Assembly (NCBI RefSeq): GCF_014647795.1
Contig: NZ_BMPW01000007.1
Location: 310,001 to 374,000 of the forward strand
DNA length: 64,000 bases
Source of the DNA: Actinoplanes campanulatus
Lineage (GTDB): Bacteria > Actinomycetota > Actinomycetes > Mycobacteriales > Micromonosporaceae
Direction: 5' to 3'
In this document: positions 46,019-55,616 of the stretch, in pieces
How positions within the stretch are numbered: position 1 is the first letter of the stretch
How the letters are laid out: the number at the start of each line of letters is the position of its first letter
Position numbers and translations under genes: made by a program
Notes under the pieces: generated by a model
Databases searched by the model: none
What the model was told of the DNA's origin: nothing
The model's input: the letters and a program-made list of their open reading frames with translations, nothing else

Positions 46019-46085
46019 AAGCGTAGCTTTTTTGCCGAGTGCCGGAACGCCACAAAAGGCTCCGGCGACAACGGGGAGAGTACTC
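46019..46085 (+). promoter_or_regulatory. Conserved leader hairpin, copy 2
   Basis: GCCGAGTGCCGGAACGCC, then a loop with ACAAAA and the complementary GGCTCCGGC, then GGGGAGAG before the ATG. It matches the order seen at 45,235-45,296. Confidence 0.45.
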
Positions 46086-46496
46086 ATGAAACTTCGCAAG
46101 AGTTGTGTCCTGGCCGCCAGCACGCTCGTCCTGGCGACCGTCGGAACGTCACTGACCGGATCGCCCGCGATGGCGGCGCCGGACACCAGCACCGCGATGA
46201 CCGTCGCCTCCGTCTACCCGCCGCCGGACGATGACGACGACTACGACTACGGCTACCGGGACCGCTACCGGGACCGCTACGACGACGTCTACCGTGGCTA
46301 CGGCGAGAGGGGCGCCTTCCGTGCCGGATTCGACCGCGGCTACGAGGAAGGCTTCCGTCAGGCCAAGCGGTTCTGCCGCAAGGCAGGCGGCTACAACTAC
46401 CGGTACGGCGGCGGCTACCGCAACGCCTACGAGCGGGGTTACGAGCGCGGCTACGACACCGGCTTCGCCCGGGGATGGCGCATCTTCTGCCGCTGA
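46086..46496 (+). CDS. Secreted Arg/Tyr/Asp-rich protein, paralog
   Basis: This 136-residue protein has a signal peptide (MKLRKSCVLAASTLVLATVG, cut after AMA near residue 30) similar to that of the preceding gene, an acidic stretch DDDDDYDYGYRDRYRDRYDD, and a C-terminal half with RGAFRAGFDRGYEEGFRQAK and ERGYERGYDTGFARGW that ends IFCR. Despite different repeats, the signal peptide, the G-F-x-x-G-F spacing, the terminal Cys-Arg and the leader tie it to the upstream gene. GGGGAGAG lies upstream of the ATG. A strong terminator follows. Confidence 0.82.
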   Translation: MKLRKSCVLAASTLVLATVGTSLTGSPAMAAPDTSTAMTVASVYPPPDDDDDYDYGYRDRYRDRYDDVYRGYGERGAFRAGFDRGYEEGFRQAKRFCRKAGGYNYRYGGGYRNAYERGYERGYDTGFARGWRIFCR

Positions 46497-46510
46497 GTGT
46501 TGTTGACGTC

Positions 46511-46542
46511 ACCGGCCGGAACAGTGCTGTTCCGGCCGGTGC
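46511..46542. terminator. Strong bidirectional terminator
   Basis: A perfect 15-bp stem CACCGGCCGGAACAG/CTGTTCCGGCCGGTG with a 2-base loop lies between the convergent secreted-protein and fadD-like genes. Confidence 0.88.
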
Positions 46543-46545
46543 CGT

Positions 46546-48381
46546 TCATCCGCCGTACAGTGCGCCGATCTCGCCGGCGTAGCGCTCCTGGATCACCCGG
46601 CGGCGCAGTTTCAGCGTCGGGGTGAGCTCCCCGGTCTCCGGGGTCCACGAGCGCGACAGGATCCGGAACGTCTTCACCTGTTCCGGCCGCGACAGTTTCG
46701 CGTTGGCGACCGCCACCGCCGCCTCGATCTCGGCGATCAGCACCGGATCGCTCGCCAGCTCGGCGACGGCACTGGACGGCAGGCCCTTGGACCGGGCCCA
46801 GAGCGGGGCGATCTCCTCGTCCAGGACGATCAGCGCGGTCACGTACGGCCGCCGGTCACCCACCGCGACCGCCTGCGCGATGAGCGGATGCGCCCGCAGC
46901 AGGTTCTCGATCTGCGCGGGTGAGATGTTCTTCCCGCTCGAGTTGATGATCAGTTCCTTCTTGCGGTCGGTGATGGTGAGGAAACCCTCGTCGTCGAGGA
47001 CGCCCACGTCACCGGTGGCCAGCCAGCCGTCGGCGTCGGTGATCGGCTCGATGCCGCCGTCGGCGCGCAGGTAGCCGGCGCAGACCAGCGGCCCGCGGAC
47101 CAGGATCTCCCCGTCCTCGGCGAGCCGGATCTCCATGCCGCCGTTGGGCCGGCCGACCGATCCGGTACGGAAGTGCTCCGGCGTGTTGATCGTCGCCGTA
47201 CCGGTGGTCTCGGTCATGCCCCACACCTCGAGGACGTCGATCCCGATGCTGGCCAGGTAGTCGAGCACCTCGACCGGAATCGGCGCCGCGCCGCTGCCGG
47301 CCCACAGCATGTTGTCCATGCCGAGTTTGGCGCGCAGCGGTTTGAGCACCTGGGCGTCCAGGGTGGCGTGCTTGGCGGCCAGCTCCTCGGGCACCGGCTG
47401 TTCGGCCCCGCGCAGCCGGTAGACCTGGAGGGCCACCTCCCGGGCCATGTCGACGGCCGCCTTGATCTGCGGGTCGGCGGCGGCGAGCTGCGCCTGCACC
47501 CCGGCGACCATCTTCTCCCAGATCCGCGGCACGCCGAAGAACGACACCGGCCGGATCTTGACCAGCCCGGCGAGAAGCTGGGCCGGGTCGGAGCAGATGG
47601 TGACGTGCCCGGCGCGGTAGATCGGGTTGTAGACGCCGAGGACGCGTTCGGCGATGTGCGCGAGCGGCAGGTACGCCAGCGACTCGGTGTGCTCCGGGGT
47701 GTCGATGGTGTGCTGCATGACCACGGTCTGGTAGATCACGTTGTGGTGGGTGAGCACGACGCCCTTGGGGTCGCCGGTGGTGCCGGAGGTGTAGAGCAGG
47801 GTGACCGGCTGGTCCGGCCGGACCTCCCGCCACGCCTTCTCGAACGCGGCCGGGTCGGCCTGGTGTGCGGCGGAACCGCGGACGGCGACCTGGCGCAGCG
47901 AGACCACCCGGTCGGCGTCGCTGTCGCCGGTGTTCTCCGCGTCGACCACCACCACCCGGCGGATCTCCGGCACCTCGTCGAGGATCGGCTGCCAGCGCTC
48001 CAGCGCCGCCTGGTTCTCCAGGACGACGATCTCGGCGTGGCTGTGCCGGGCCAGGTAGCGCAGCTGGTCGGTGGAGAGGGTGGCGTAGACGGTCGACGGG
48101 ACGGCGCCCAGATGGGCGGCGGCGAGGTCGACGATCCAGTGTTCGGGCCGACTGGACATCATGATCAGCAGCCGGTCGCCGGAGCTCAGCCCCAGGTCGG
48201 CGAGCCCGCGGGAGACCACGGTGATCTCGTCGCGCAGCTGCCGCCAGGTCAGCGTCTCTGGTGAGCCGAGCCAACTGAGCGCCGGCAGATCGGGGTGTTC
48301 GGTGGCGTTGCGGTGCAGCAGTGCGGGAATCGTCAGATCGCGGGCGACGTCTGAGCATCGCTGTGCAAGGGCGGGATCCAT
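46546..48381 (-). CDS. Long-chain acyl-CoA synthetase (FadD15-like)
   Basis: This 611-residue AMP-forming ligase activates fatty acids to acyl-CoA. The ATP signature TLLYTSGTTGDPKGVVLTHH, the linker VWGMTETTG and the C-terminal GWLATGDVGVLDDEGFLTIT plus KELIINSSGKNISPAQIE are all intact. AGGAGG lies 6 bases before the ATG at 48381; a longer frame adds 19 residues with no support. It precedes the double-TetR regulator, and its upstream gap shares the CTAACTTTT motif with the fadA promoter. Confidence 0.93.
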   Translation of the reverse strand: MDPALAQRCSDVARDLTIPALLHRNATEHPDLPALSWLGSPETLTWRQLRDEITVVSRGLADLGLSSGDRLLIMMSSRPEHWIVDLAAAHLGAVPSTVYATLSTDQLRYLARHSHAEIVVLENQAALERWQPILDEVPEIRRVVVVDAENTGDSDADRVVSLRQVAVRGSAAHQADPAAFEKAWREVRPDQPVTLLYTSGTTGDPKGVVLTHHNVIYQTVVMQHTIDTPEHTESLAYLPLAHIAERVLGVYNPIYRAGHVTICSDPAQLLAGLVKIRPVSFFGVPRIWEKMVAGVQAQLAAADPQIKAAVDMAREVALQVYRLRGAEQPVPEELAAKHATLDAQVLKPLRAKLGMDNMLWAGSGAAPIPVEVLDYLASIGIDVLEVWGMTETTGTATINTPEHFRTGSVGRPNGGMEIRLAEDGEILVRGPLVCAGYLRADGGIEPITDADGWLATGDVGVLDDEGFLTITDRKKELIINSSGKNISPAQIENLLRAHPLIAQAVAVGDRRPYVTALIVLDEEIAPLWARSKGLPSSAVAELASDPVLIAEIEAAVAVANAKLSRPEQVKTFRILSRSWTPETGELTPTLKLRRRVIQERYAGEIGALYGG

Positions 48382-48471
48382 GAGCTGCCTCCTGGAGAGC
48401 CGAAGACGGACGGCTATGGCGCGACTGTAAACGCGCACTAACTTCCTGGGAAGGCGGCGAGCGAATCCGGC

Positions 48472-48480
48472 CTAACTTTT
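48472..48480 (+). promoter_or_regulatory. Shared motif CTAACTTTT, site 1
   Basis: GGCCTAACTTTTTC lies between the fadD-like gene and the 3' end of the TetR gene. A related CACTAACTTCC lies 35 bases away. The same 9-mer occurs inverted at 49,774-49,782. Confidence 0.45.
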
Positions 48481-48490
48481 TCGTCGTGGA

Positions 48491-49696
48491 TCAGGCACGG
48501 AGCACCGTCAGAGCGAGCCGGACGAGGTGCCGGTCCATGCCGGAGCGACGATCGAAACGGACCAGCCGGCTCAGGTCGGTGACCAGGTTGAGACCGGCAT
48601 GGACCAGCACCCGGGCCTCCGGGACGGGCAGTCCGGGCCGCAGCCGGCCGAGCAGCCGGACCCACTCCTCCACGTGCAGCCGCTGCACCTTGCGCAGCTC
48701 ATGACGGTCGGCCTCGGGCAGGTTGTTGTTCTCCGCGAGGTAGACCGACACCAGCGCGCTGCGCTCGAAGGTCAGCTCCACGTAGGACTCCGCCATCCGG
48801 CGCAGCGCGTCCTCGTCGTCGGTCGCGCCGGCCAGGGCGGCGGCCGTCGACTCGGCGACCCGCTCCGAGGCCCGGTAGAAGGCTGCCGCCAGGATGTCGG
48901 CTTTGCCGGGGAAGTAACGATAGACACTGGACGCGTTGATCCCCGCGGCACGACCGATGTCCTCGACACCGACGGCGTGGTAGCCGTACCGGTGGAAGAG
49001 CTTGACCGACTCGGCCAGCAGGATCTCCCGGCGCGCGGTCACCCCCAGCGCCGGCTCCGGTTCCGGGTACTCCGTCGTGGGCGCCGCCGGCGTCGCCGGC
49101 TCGTCGCGCAGCACCGCCCAGGCCACGCGGCGCAGGACGGCCTCACCCCGGCCCCGCGCGATCACCGCCCGGTGCGTGCCCAGGCTGCCGAACACGCTGA
49201 GAGCGGCACGGACCATGGCGGCCGCGTCCCGGCCGGAAAGCTCGGGCCGCAGACCCCGCAACGGTACGGCCAGACGCTCCGCCAGCACCCCGAGGTCGAC
49301 CATGAACTCCTCCCGGTGCTCGGGCGTCAGATAGCGCCACTCCCACTGGTAGAGCCCGGCCACCCGGCGGTGCTCGACGGCCAGCCGGGCCAGCACCGCC
49401 AGCAACTGGTCGAGACGCTGCCCCGGATCGGGGCCGTCGGGCAGGTCGGTGGCGGCCAGCACGGCGTCGGCGAGCTGGCGGGTGGCGTGCACCATCATCG
49501 CGTACTTGTTCGGGAAGTGGCGGTAGATGGCCGGGCCGCTGATCCCGACCACGGTGGCGATCTCGTCGAGACTCACGCCGTGGTAACCCCGGTCACAGAA
49601 CATCTCCGCAGCGGCCAGGGCGAGCTGCGTCTTACGGTTCTTCGGCCGCTTGCGGACCTCGGCTGGGGCCGGCTCGCCGGCCGCGGCGATGCTCAT
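48491..49696 (-). CDS. Double TetR-domain regulator
   Basis: This 401-residue protein contains two complete TetR units. The first HTH is at about 25-75 (SLDEIATVVGISGPAIYRHF) with its helical domain to about 200. A linker TTEYPEPEPAL leads to the second HTH at about 220-265 (VGVEDIGRAAGINASSVYRY) and a second helical domain. TetR proteins normally are dimers of one such unit, so this fusion is an internal pseudo-dimer. The ATG at 49696 is the likely start; an upstream GTG at 49756 is possible. It is divergent from fadA and close to fadD. Confidence 0.9.
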   Translation of the reverse strand: MSIAAAGEPAPAEVRKRPKNRKTQLALAAAEMFCDRGYHGVSLDEIATVVGISGPAIYRHFPNKYAMMVHATRQLADAVLAATDLPDGPDPGQRLDQLLAVLARLAVEHRRVAGLYQWEWRYLTPEHREEFMVDLGVLAERLAVPLRGLRPELSGRDAAAMVRAALSVFGSLGTHRAVIARGRGEAVLRRVAWAVLRDEPATPAAPTTEYPEPEPALGVTARREILLAESVKLFHRYGYHAVGVEDIGRAAGINASSVYRYFPGKADILAAAFYRASERVAESTAAALAGATDDEDALRRMAESYVELTFERSALVSVYLAENNNLPEADRHELRKVQRLHVEEWVRLLGRLRPGLPVPEARVLVHAGLNLVTDLSRLVRFDRRSGMDRHLVRLALTVLRA

Positions 49697-49773
49697 GCTG
49701 AACAGCGTATCGGTGATCTGTGGTTCGCCCGACCTTCGTCGCCATATCCTTGACACCTAGCGGAAACATCGGC

Positions 49774-49782
49774 AAAAGTTAG
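49774..49782 (-). promoter_or_regulatory. Shared motif CTAACTTTT, site 2
   Basis: Inverted copy (AAAAGTTAG on the plus strand) in the tetR-fadA divergent gap, 29 bases before the fadA ATG. Together with CTAGCGG to its left it forms an imperfect dyad. Confidence 0.45.
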
Positions 49783-49810
49783 CCGCAATTCGCATCCAGG
49801 GGAGCAGTCG

Positions 49811-51025
49811 ATGACGACCGAGGCCTATCTGTACGACGCCGTGCGCACGCCGCGCGGCCGGGGGAAGAAGACCGGATCCCTGCACGGGGTGAAACCCATC
49901 TCACTGGTGGTGGGCCTGATCGACGAGTTGCGGCGACGTTACCCGGGGGTGGACCCGGCCGACATCGAGGACGTGGTCCTCGGCGTGGTGTCCCCGCTCG
50001 GCGACCAGGGCTCCGACATCGCCAAGACCGCGGCGCTGGCCGCCGGCCTGCCGTACGAGTCGGCCGGCGTCCAGCTCAACCGCTTCTGCGGCTCCGGCCT
50101 GGAGGCGGTCAACATCGCCGCCCAGAAGATCCGCTCCGGCTGGGAGGACCTGGTCCTCGCCGGCGGTGTCGAGTCGATGTCGCGGGTGCCGATGGGCTCC
50201 GACGGCGGCGCCTGGGCCATGGACCCGGACACCGCGCTGAACACCGACTTCATCCCGCAGGGCATCAGCGCGGACCTGATCGCCACAATGGACGGGTTCA
50301 GCCGTGAGGACGTCGACGCCTTCGCCGTCGGCTCCCAGCAGAAGGCGGCGAAGGCCTGGCAGAACGGCTACTTCGACCGCTCCGTCGTCGCCGTCCGCGA
50401 CCGCAACGGCCTGCTGATCCTCGACCGCGACGAGCACATCCGCGCGGACAGCACGGTGGAGAGCCTGGGCAAGCTGCCCGCCTCCTTCGCCACCATCGGC
50501 GACCAGGGCGGCTTCGACGCCGTGGCGCTCCAGAAATACCACTGGGTCGAGAAGATCAACCACGTGCACAGCGCCGGTAACTCCTCCGGCATCGTGGACG
50601 GCGCGGCACTGGTCATGATCGGCTCCGAGCGAGCCGGGCAGCGCGCCGGGCTCACCCCGCGCGCCCGCATCGTCTCCGCCGCGCTCAGCGGCGCCGACCC
50701 CACCATCATGCTGACCGGCCCGGCCCCGGCCGCCCGCAAGGCGCTCGCCAAGGCCGGCCTGACCGTCGACGACCTCGACCTCGTCGAGATCAACGAGGCG
50801 TTCGCGGCCGTCGTGCTGCACTTCATCGACGACCTCAAACTCGACCCGGAGAAGGTCAACGTCAACGGCGGCGCGATCGCCATGGGCCACCCGCTGGGCG
50901 CCACCGGCGCCATGATCCTCGGCACCCTCGTCGACGAGTTGGAGCGGCGCGGTGGCCGGTACGGCCTGGCCACGCTCTGCATCGGCGGCGGCATGGGCAT
51001 CGCCACCATCGTCGAACGGCTCTGA
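49811..51025 (+). CDS. fadA: Acetyl-CoA C-acyltransferase (beta-oxidation thiolase)
   Basis: This 404-residue thiolase has the active-site Cys in [19 protein letters not shown] (near residue 90), the catalytic His in [18 protein letters not shown] and the second Cys in [21 protein letters not shown] is also conserved. It cleaves 3-ketoacyl-CoA to acetyl-CoA. GGGGAG lies before the ATG. It is followed after 14 bases by fadB, with which it forms the trifunctional-type beta-oxidation operon. Confidence 0.96.
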   Translation: MTTEAYLYDAVRTPRGRGKKTGSLHGVKPISLVVGLIDELRRRYPGVDPADIEDVVLGVVSPLGDQGSDIAKTAALAAGLPYESAGVQLNRFCGSGLEAVNIAAQKIRSGWEDLVLAGGVESMSRVPMGSDGGAWAMDPDTALNTDFIPQGISADLIATMDGFSREDVDAFAVGSQQKAAKAWQNGYFDRSVVAVRDRNGLLILDRDEHIRADSTVESLGKLPASFATIGDQGGFDAVALQKYHWVEKINHVHSAGNSSGIVDGAALVMIGSERAGQRAGLTPRARIVSAALSGADPTIMLTGPAPAARKALAKAGLTVDDLDLVEINEAFAAVVLHFIDDLKLDPEKVNVNGGAIAMGHPLGATGAMILGTLVDELERRGGRYGLATLCIGGGMGIATIVERL

Positions 51026-51039
51026 GGGGAAAACCGACA

Positions 51040-53184
51040 GTGACTGACACCATTCGCTACGACCGCGGTGACGACGGCATCGTCGTGCTCACCCTCGACG
51101 ACCCGCGCCGCGGCGCCAACACCATGAACGACGCGTACGTCGCCAGCATGGAGGCCACCGTCTCCCGCCTGGAGGCCGAACGCGACCAGATCACCGGCGT
51201 CATCATCACCTCGGCGAAGAACTCCTGGTTCGCCGGCGGTGACCTGGACCAGCTCGGCTCCGTGCCGGCCGACCGCGGTCAGGACGTCTTCGACCTGTCC
51301 ACCCGGGTCAAGGGCCAGCTCCGGCGGCTCGAGACGCTCGGCAAACCGGTCGTGGCCGCCATCAACGGCTCCGCGCTCGGCGGCGGGCTGGAGCTGGCGC
51401 TGTCCTGCCACCGGCGGATCGCGCTGAACAACCCGAAGACCGAGATCGGCCTGCCCGAGGTCACCCTCGGCCTCCTCCCCGCGGGTGGCGGCGTCGTCCG
51501 TACCGTGAGATTGCTCGGTCTTGTCAATGCTCTGACCCAGGTGCTGCTCCAGGGCACCCGGCACCGGATCGCCGCCGCTCTCAAGCTGGGTCTCGTCGAC
51601 CAGGTGGTGGACACCCCGGAGGAGCTGATCGCCGCGGCCCGCGAGTGGATCGCCGCCAACCCGGCCGCCGCCCAGCCGTGGGACACCAAGGGCTACAAGA
51701 TCCCCGGTGGCACCCCGTCCACCCCGGCGCTCGCCTCGATGCTGCCCGCCTTCCCGGCGAACCTGCGCAAGCAGCTCAAGGGCGCGTTCTACCCGGCGCC
51801 GCGCAACATCCTGTCGGCCGCCGTCGAGGGCGCCCAGGTCGATGTGGACAACGCGTTCGTCATCGAGACCCGCTACTTCGTCGAGCTGGTCACCGGCCCG
51901 GTCGCCAAGAACATGATCAAGGCGTTCTTCTTCGACCTGAACGAGGTCAGCCAGCGCGACATCGGCGAGGTGCCGCCGATCACCAAGGTGGCCGTGCTCG
52001 GCGCCGGCATGATGGGCGCCGCCATCGCGTACGTCTGCGCCCGCGCCGGCCTGCCGGTGGTCCTGCGTGACGTCTCCCTCGAAGGCGCCGTCCGCGGCAA
52101 GGGCTACTCGGAGAAGATCGTCGCCAAGGACATCGGCCGCGGACGGATCAGCGAGGACAAGGGCCGCGCCCTGCTCGACCTGATCACCGCCACCGACCAG
52201 GTGGCCGACCTGGCCGGCGCCGACCTGGTGATCGAGGCCGTCTTCGAGGACCCGGCCCTCAAGCACAAGGTCTTCGCCGAGATCGAGGGCATCGTGGCGC
52301 CCGACGCGCTGCTCTGCTCCAACACCTCCACGCTGCCGATCACCGCGCTCGCCGACGGCGTCCAGCGCCAGGCCGACTTCATCGGCCTGCACTTCTTCTC
52401 CCCGGTCGACAAGATGCCCCTGGTCGAGGTGATCAAGGGCGAGAAGACCAGCGACCTGACCGTACGCCGGGCCCTCGACGTGGTCCGCCGCCTGCGCAAG
52501 ACGCCGATCGTGGTCAACGACAGCCGCGGCTTCTTCACCAGCCGGGTGATCGGCACCTTCACCAACGAGGGCATCGCGATGCTCGCCGAGGGTGTCGCGC
52601 CGGCCAGCATCGAACAGGCCAGCAGCCAAGCCGGCTACCCGGCCCCGGTGCTCCAGCTGATGGACGAGCTGACCCTCACCCTGCCCCGCAAGATCCGCAA
52701 CGAGTACCGCGCCGCCGCCTCGGCCGCCGGCCAGCAGTGGGAGGCGCACCCCGCCGACGAGGTCATCGACCGGATGATCGACGAGTTCGGGCGGCCCGGC
52801 CGCTCCGGCGGGGCCGGCTTCTACGAGTACGCCGACGGCAGGCGCACCGGGCTCTGGGCGGGCCTGTCCACCTTCGCCAAGCCCGACGTGAGCATCCCGT
52901 TCGAGGACCTCAAGGAGCGGATGCTCTTCATCGAGGCGATCGAGACGGTGAAATGCCTCGACGAGGGGGTGCTGCTGTCGGTCGCCGAGGCCAACATCGG
53001 CTCCATCTTCGGCATCGGCTACCCCGGCTGGACCGGCGGTGTGCTCCAGTACATCAACCAGTACGAGGGCGGCCTGCCCGGCTTCGTGGCCCGCGCCCGG
53101 CAGCTCGCCGAGCGCTACGGCGACCGGTTCACCCCGCCGCCGCTGCTGATCGCCAAGGCGGACGCGGGCGAGATCTTCGCCTGA
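51040..53184 (+). CDS. fadB: Multifunctional enoyl-CoA hydratase / 3-hydroxyacyl-CoA dehydrogenase
   Basis: This 714-residue protein joins an enoyl-CoA hydratase domain (about 1-210; [20 protein letters not shown]) to a 3-hydroxyacyl-CoA dehydrogenase. The NAD site is [20 protein letters not shown] near residue 320, the catalytic His is in [20 protein letters not shown], and two C-terminal helical domains follow. It is the alpha-subunit type of the fatty-acid oxidation complex and works with FadA. GTG is the start. A good terminator follows the stop. Confidence 0.96.
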   Translation: MTDTIRYDRGDDGIVVLTLDDPRRGANTMNDAYVASMEATVSRLEAERDQITGVIITSAKNSWFAGGDLDQLGSVPADRGQDVFDLSTRVKGQLRRLETLGKPVVAAINGSALGGGLELALSCHRRIALNNPKTEIGLPEVTLGLLPAGGGVVRTVRLLGLVNALTQVLLQGTRHRIAAALKLGLVDQVVDTPEELIAAAREWIAANPAAAQPWDTKGYKIPGGTPSTPALASMLPAFPANLRKQLKGAFYPAPRNILSAAVEGAQVDVDNAFVIETRYFVELVTGPVAKNMIKAFFFDLNEVSQRDIGEVPPITKVAVLGAGMMGAAIAYVCARAGLPVVLRDVSLEGAVRGKGYSEKIVAKDIGRGRISEDKGRALLDLITATDQVADLAGADLVIEAVFEDPALKHKVFAEIEGIVAPDALLCSNTSTLPITALADGVQRQADFIGLHFFSPVDKMPLVEVIKGEKTSDLTVRRALDVVRRLRKTPIVVNDSRGFFTSRVIGTFTNEGIAMLAEGVAPASIEQASSQAGYPAPVLQLMDELTLTLPRKIRNEYRAAASAAGQQWEAHPADEVIDRMIDEFGRPGRSGGAGFYEYADGRRTGLWAGLSTFAKPDVSIPFEDLKERMLFIEAIETVKCLDEGVLLSVAEANIGSIFGIGYPGWTGGVLQYINQYEGGLPGFVARARQLAERYGDRFTPPPLLIAKADAGEIFA

Positions 53185-53194
53185 GTCTCCGCCG

Positions 53195-53225
53195 GGTCCG
53201 CTCCCCTGAAAAAGGGGGGCGGGCC
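53195..53225 (+). terminator. Terminator of fadAB operon
   Basis: Arms GGTCCGCTCCCCT and AGGGGGGCGGGCC pair through two G-U wobbles across loop GAAAA, 10 bases after the fadB stop. Confidence 0.78.
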
Positions 53226-53319
53226 TGGGCGATATCGGTCACTTGACGGCGGCCGGTCGGACACCCGGCCGATGCATGATCCATGATCTCCGGACTACCG
53301 TCCATGCCGGAGGTTGATC

Positions 53320-54009
53320 ATGAATCAGGACGAGGACTTACCGGGCGAGCCCTGGACCCCCGCGGTCGAGGCCCTGCTGCGGCACCTGGCGGACGCCGGA
53401 TTCGACGGCGCGCCGCCGGTCGAGGAGCAGACCCTCCGCGGCGTACGGACCGGAACCGTGCTCCCCTGGCCCGAATGGACCCGCCAGGACGACACCCTCT
53501 GGCAGGTCGCCCAGTGGCTGCGCGAATACCACGAGGCCGTCGCCGACTTCGTCCCGCCCGGCGACGCGATCTGGCGCAAGGGCGGCGCCTGGGAACCCGG
53601 GCTCGTCATCGGCCACAACGACGTCGCGCCCTACAACGCCACCCGCGCCGGGCAGCGCCTCACCGGCTTCGTCGGCTGGGACTTCGCCGGCCCCGTCACC
53701 CGCGCCGCCGACCTCGCCTTCACCGCCTTCGCCTGGGTCCCGCTCAACGCCCGCGACGTAGCCTTCGCCGAGGGCTGGACCGCCTTCGCCGACCGGCCCC
53801 GCAGGCTGCGGATGCTGCTCGACGCCTACCGTTGGCAGGGCACCGCCGCCGACATGATCCGCGAGGTCCGCGACCGCATCAGCGCCGCCATCCACGACAT
53901 CCGCCGCCTCGCCACCGCCGGCGACCACGACTGCCGCGAACTGGTCCACTCCGGATTCGACGCCCGCCTCGCCATGGCCGTGAAGGAGCTGGCCACCTTT
54001 CCGGGGTAA
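53320..54009 (+). CDS. Aminoglycoside phosphotransferase-like kinase
   Basis: This 229-residue protein shows the catalytic loop GLVIGHNDVAPYN (H-x-D-x4-N) near residue 98 and the metal-binding GFVGWDFAGP near 120, characteristic of APH/choline-kinase folds. The N-terminal lobe is short and lacks an obvious nucleotide-lysine strand, so the protein is a reduced family member. CGGAGG lies 6 bases upstream of the ATG at 53320. The substrate is unknown; a role in antibiotic resistance should not be assumed. Confidence 0.8.
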   Translation: MNQDEDLPGEPWTPAVEALLRHLADAGFDGAPPVEEQTLRGVRTGTVLPWPEWTRQDDTLWQVAQWLREYHEAVADFVPPGDAIWRKGGAWEPGLVIGHNDVAPYNATRAGQRLTGFVGWDFAGPVTRAADLAFTAFAWVPLNARDVAFAEGWTAFADRPRRLRMLLDAYRWQGTAADMIREVRDRISAAIHDIRRLATAGDHDCRELVHSGFDARLAMAVKELATFPG

Positions 54010-54063
54010 CCCGTACAAGCGAACCGCAAGCACTCGGCAAGCACGCGGCCCCAGAGTGAGACC

Positions 54064-54843
54064 ATGCTCACCGAACTCGGCACCATCCTGGGCGTCTGGG
54101 CGCACCCCGACGACGAGGCCTACCTGTCCGGCGGCCTGATGGCCCTGGCCCGCGACGCCGGCTCCCGGGTGGTCTGCGTCACCGCCACCTTCGGCGAACG
54201 CGGCACGCCCGACCCTCGAACCTGGCCACCACGCCGCCTGGCCGAGCGCCGCACCATCGAACTCGACGCCTGCCTGCGCCTGCTCGGCGTCGAGGAACAC
54301 CACTGGCTCGGCTACCCCGACGGCCACTGCGCCGAAATCCCACCAGCCGCCGCGATCGACCGGCTCAGCACCCTGATCGCCGAGATCCGCCCGGACACCG
54401 TCGTCAGCTTCGGCCCCGACGGCAACACCGGCCACCCCGACCACCAGGCCGTCGCCCGCTGGACCGCCACCGCCGTCGACCACGCGGCCCCCGCACACAC
54501 CCGCCTGCTCCAGACCGCCGTATCCGACACCTGGGCCGACCGATGGCGCACGGTCAACGACCGCTTCCAGATCTTCCTCCCCGGCTACCCGAAAACCCGG
54601 CCGGAACAGGCCCTCACCCTGCACCTCACCCTCGACGAACCCACTGTGGACCGCAAACTGCGCGCCCTGGCCGCCCAGACCACCCAGACCTCGACCCTGA
54701 TCGCCGAGATGGGCCCGGCCGCCTACGCCGCATGGATCGCCGAGGAGGCCTTCACCGAGGCGGCGCCCCTCCCCCACCACCCCTGCCCGCGCTGCTGGTG
54801 GAACCCCGACGAGGCTCGATGGAGGTGCGCCACTCACTCATAA
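54064..54843 (+). CDS. PIG-L family deacetylase
   Basis: This 259-residue protein has the zinc-binding AHPDDEAYLSGGL near residue 14 and GPDGNTGHPDHQAVARW near 118, diagnostic for the PIG-L/LmbE family (MshB, BshB, mycothiol or GlcNAc deacetylases). The C-terminus holds a possible zinc knuckle, HHPCPRCWW, near residue 240, not usual in MshB. It follows the kinase after 54 bases and may be cotranscribed. The substrate is unknown. Confidence 0.9.
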   Translation: MLTELGTILGVWAHPDDEAYLSGGLMALARDAGSRVVCVTATFGERGTPDPRTWPPRRLAERRTIELDACLRLLGVEEHHWLGYPDGHCAEIPPAAAIDRLSTLIAEIRPDTVVSFGPDGNTGHPDHQAVARWTATAVDHAAPAHTRLLQTAVSDTWADRWRTVNDRFQIFLPGYPKTRPEQALTLHLTLDEPTVDRKLRALAAQTTQTSTLIAEMGPAAYAAWIAEEAFTEAAPLPHHPCPRCWWNPDEARWRCATHS

Positions 54844-55470
54844 CCCCCCGCATCCTGTACGGACGAGCCCGTCCCCAACCACAACCAGTCCGTCCCCAAG
54901 CTGTCCGCCACCTGATCACCGGTCCATCAGGCGAGGCCCGCGCCGGTCCGGCCCGCGACTCACCCTCCGGGCCCTACCCCACCCGCGGCACCCGGCCCAC
55001 CCCACGACCAACCAGGCCCCACCACCCCGACCAGCCACCCCCGCCCACCACGGCGCCCAACCCGGCGACCATCACCGGCACAGCCCCTACCAGCCACGCT
55101 CCCCACCGCCACCACCACGACGCTCAACCCCCCGCGGCCCCACCACCGGCACAGCCCCGACCAGCCACGCCGGCTCCGCCACCACGACGCCTAACCCCCC
55201 GCCCCCACCACCGGCACACCCCCGACCAGCCACGCTCCCCACCGCCACCAACCCACGGCACCCGACCAGCCGCGCTTCCACCACCCACCGCCCAAGTCGC
55301 GCCCCACCGACCAGCCGCACACCCACCAACCGGCCGCCCAGGTCGCGCCCCACCAACCGGCCGCACACCCACCAACCGGCCGCGCCCCACCACTCATCAA
55401 CCCGGCGGCCGGCCAGCCGCACCCACCACTCACCACCACGGCACCCGACCGGCCAGGACCGATTGCGATC
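54844..55470. repeat. C-rich degenerate repeat region
   Basis: The plus strand is extremely rich in C and A and poor in T. Units of about 65-71 bp, starting at 55,073, 55,144 and 55,209, share CACCGGCACA, CGACCAGCCACGC and CCACCGCCAC blocks. Shorter ACCAACCGGCCGC units continue to about 55,400. No frame has a start signal or recognisable product. Confidence 0.6.
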
Positions 55471-55616
55471 AGGTGAATCAGGCATGCATCCCGCTGCCGG
55501 GAAATCTAGCGAGAATTGTGACAACAATTTCCGCACGGATCGCGCCTCCCAGATTGGCATGATCGAATTCTTGTGCGGCCTTACACTTTTCCTTCCGGGC
55601 GCAGGACAATTTATGC

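Noticed and set aside
46019-46085. c-di-GMP (GEMM) or c-di-AMP riboswitch in the leader of the secreted protein
   Set aside because: Some GEMM-like words (ACGC, CTCCGGC) occur, but the two-helix architecture and the conserved GCAAA core are missing. I keep it only as a conserved hairpin.
50368-52749. Very long minus-strand open frame (793 codons) opposite fadA/fadB
   Set aside because: It is a shadow of two intact, well recognised genes in GC-rich DNA; its product is low-complexity and has no domain.
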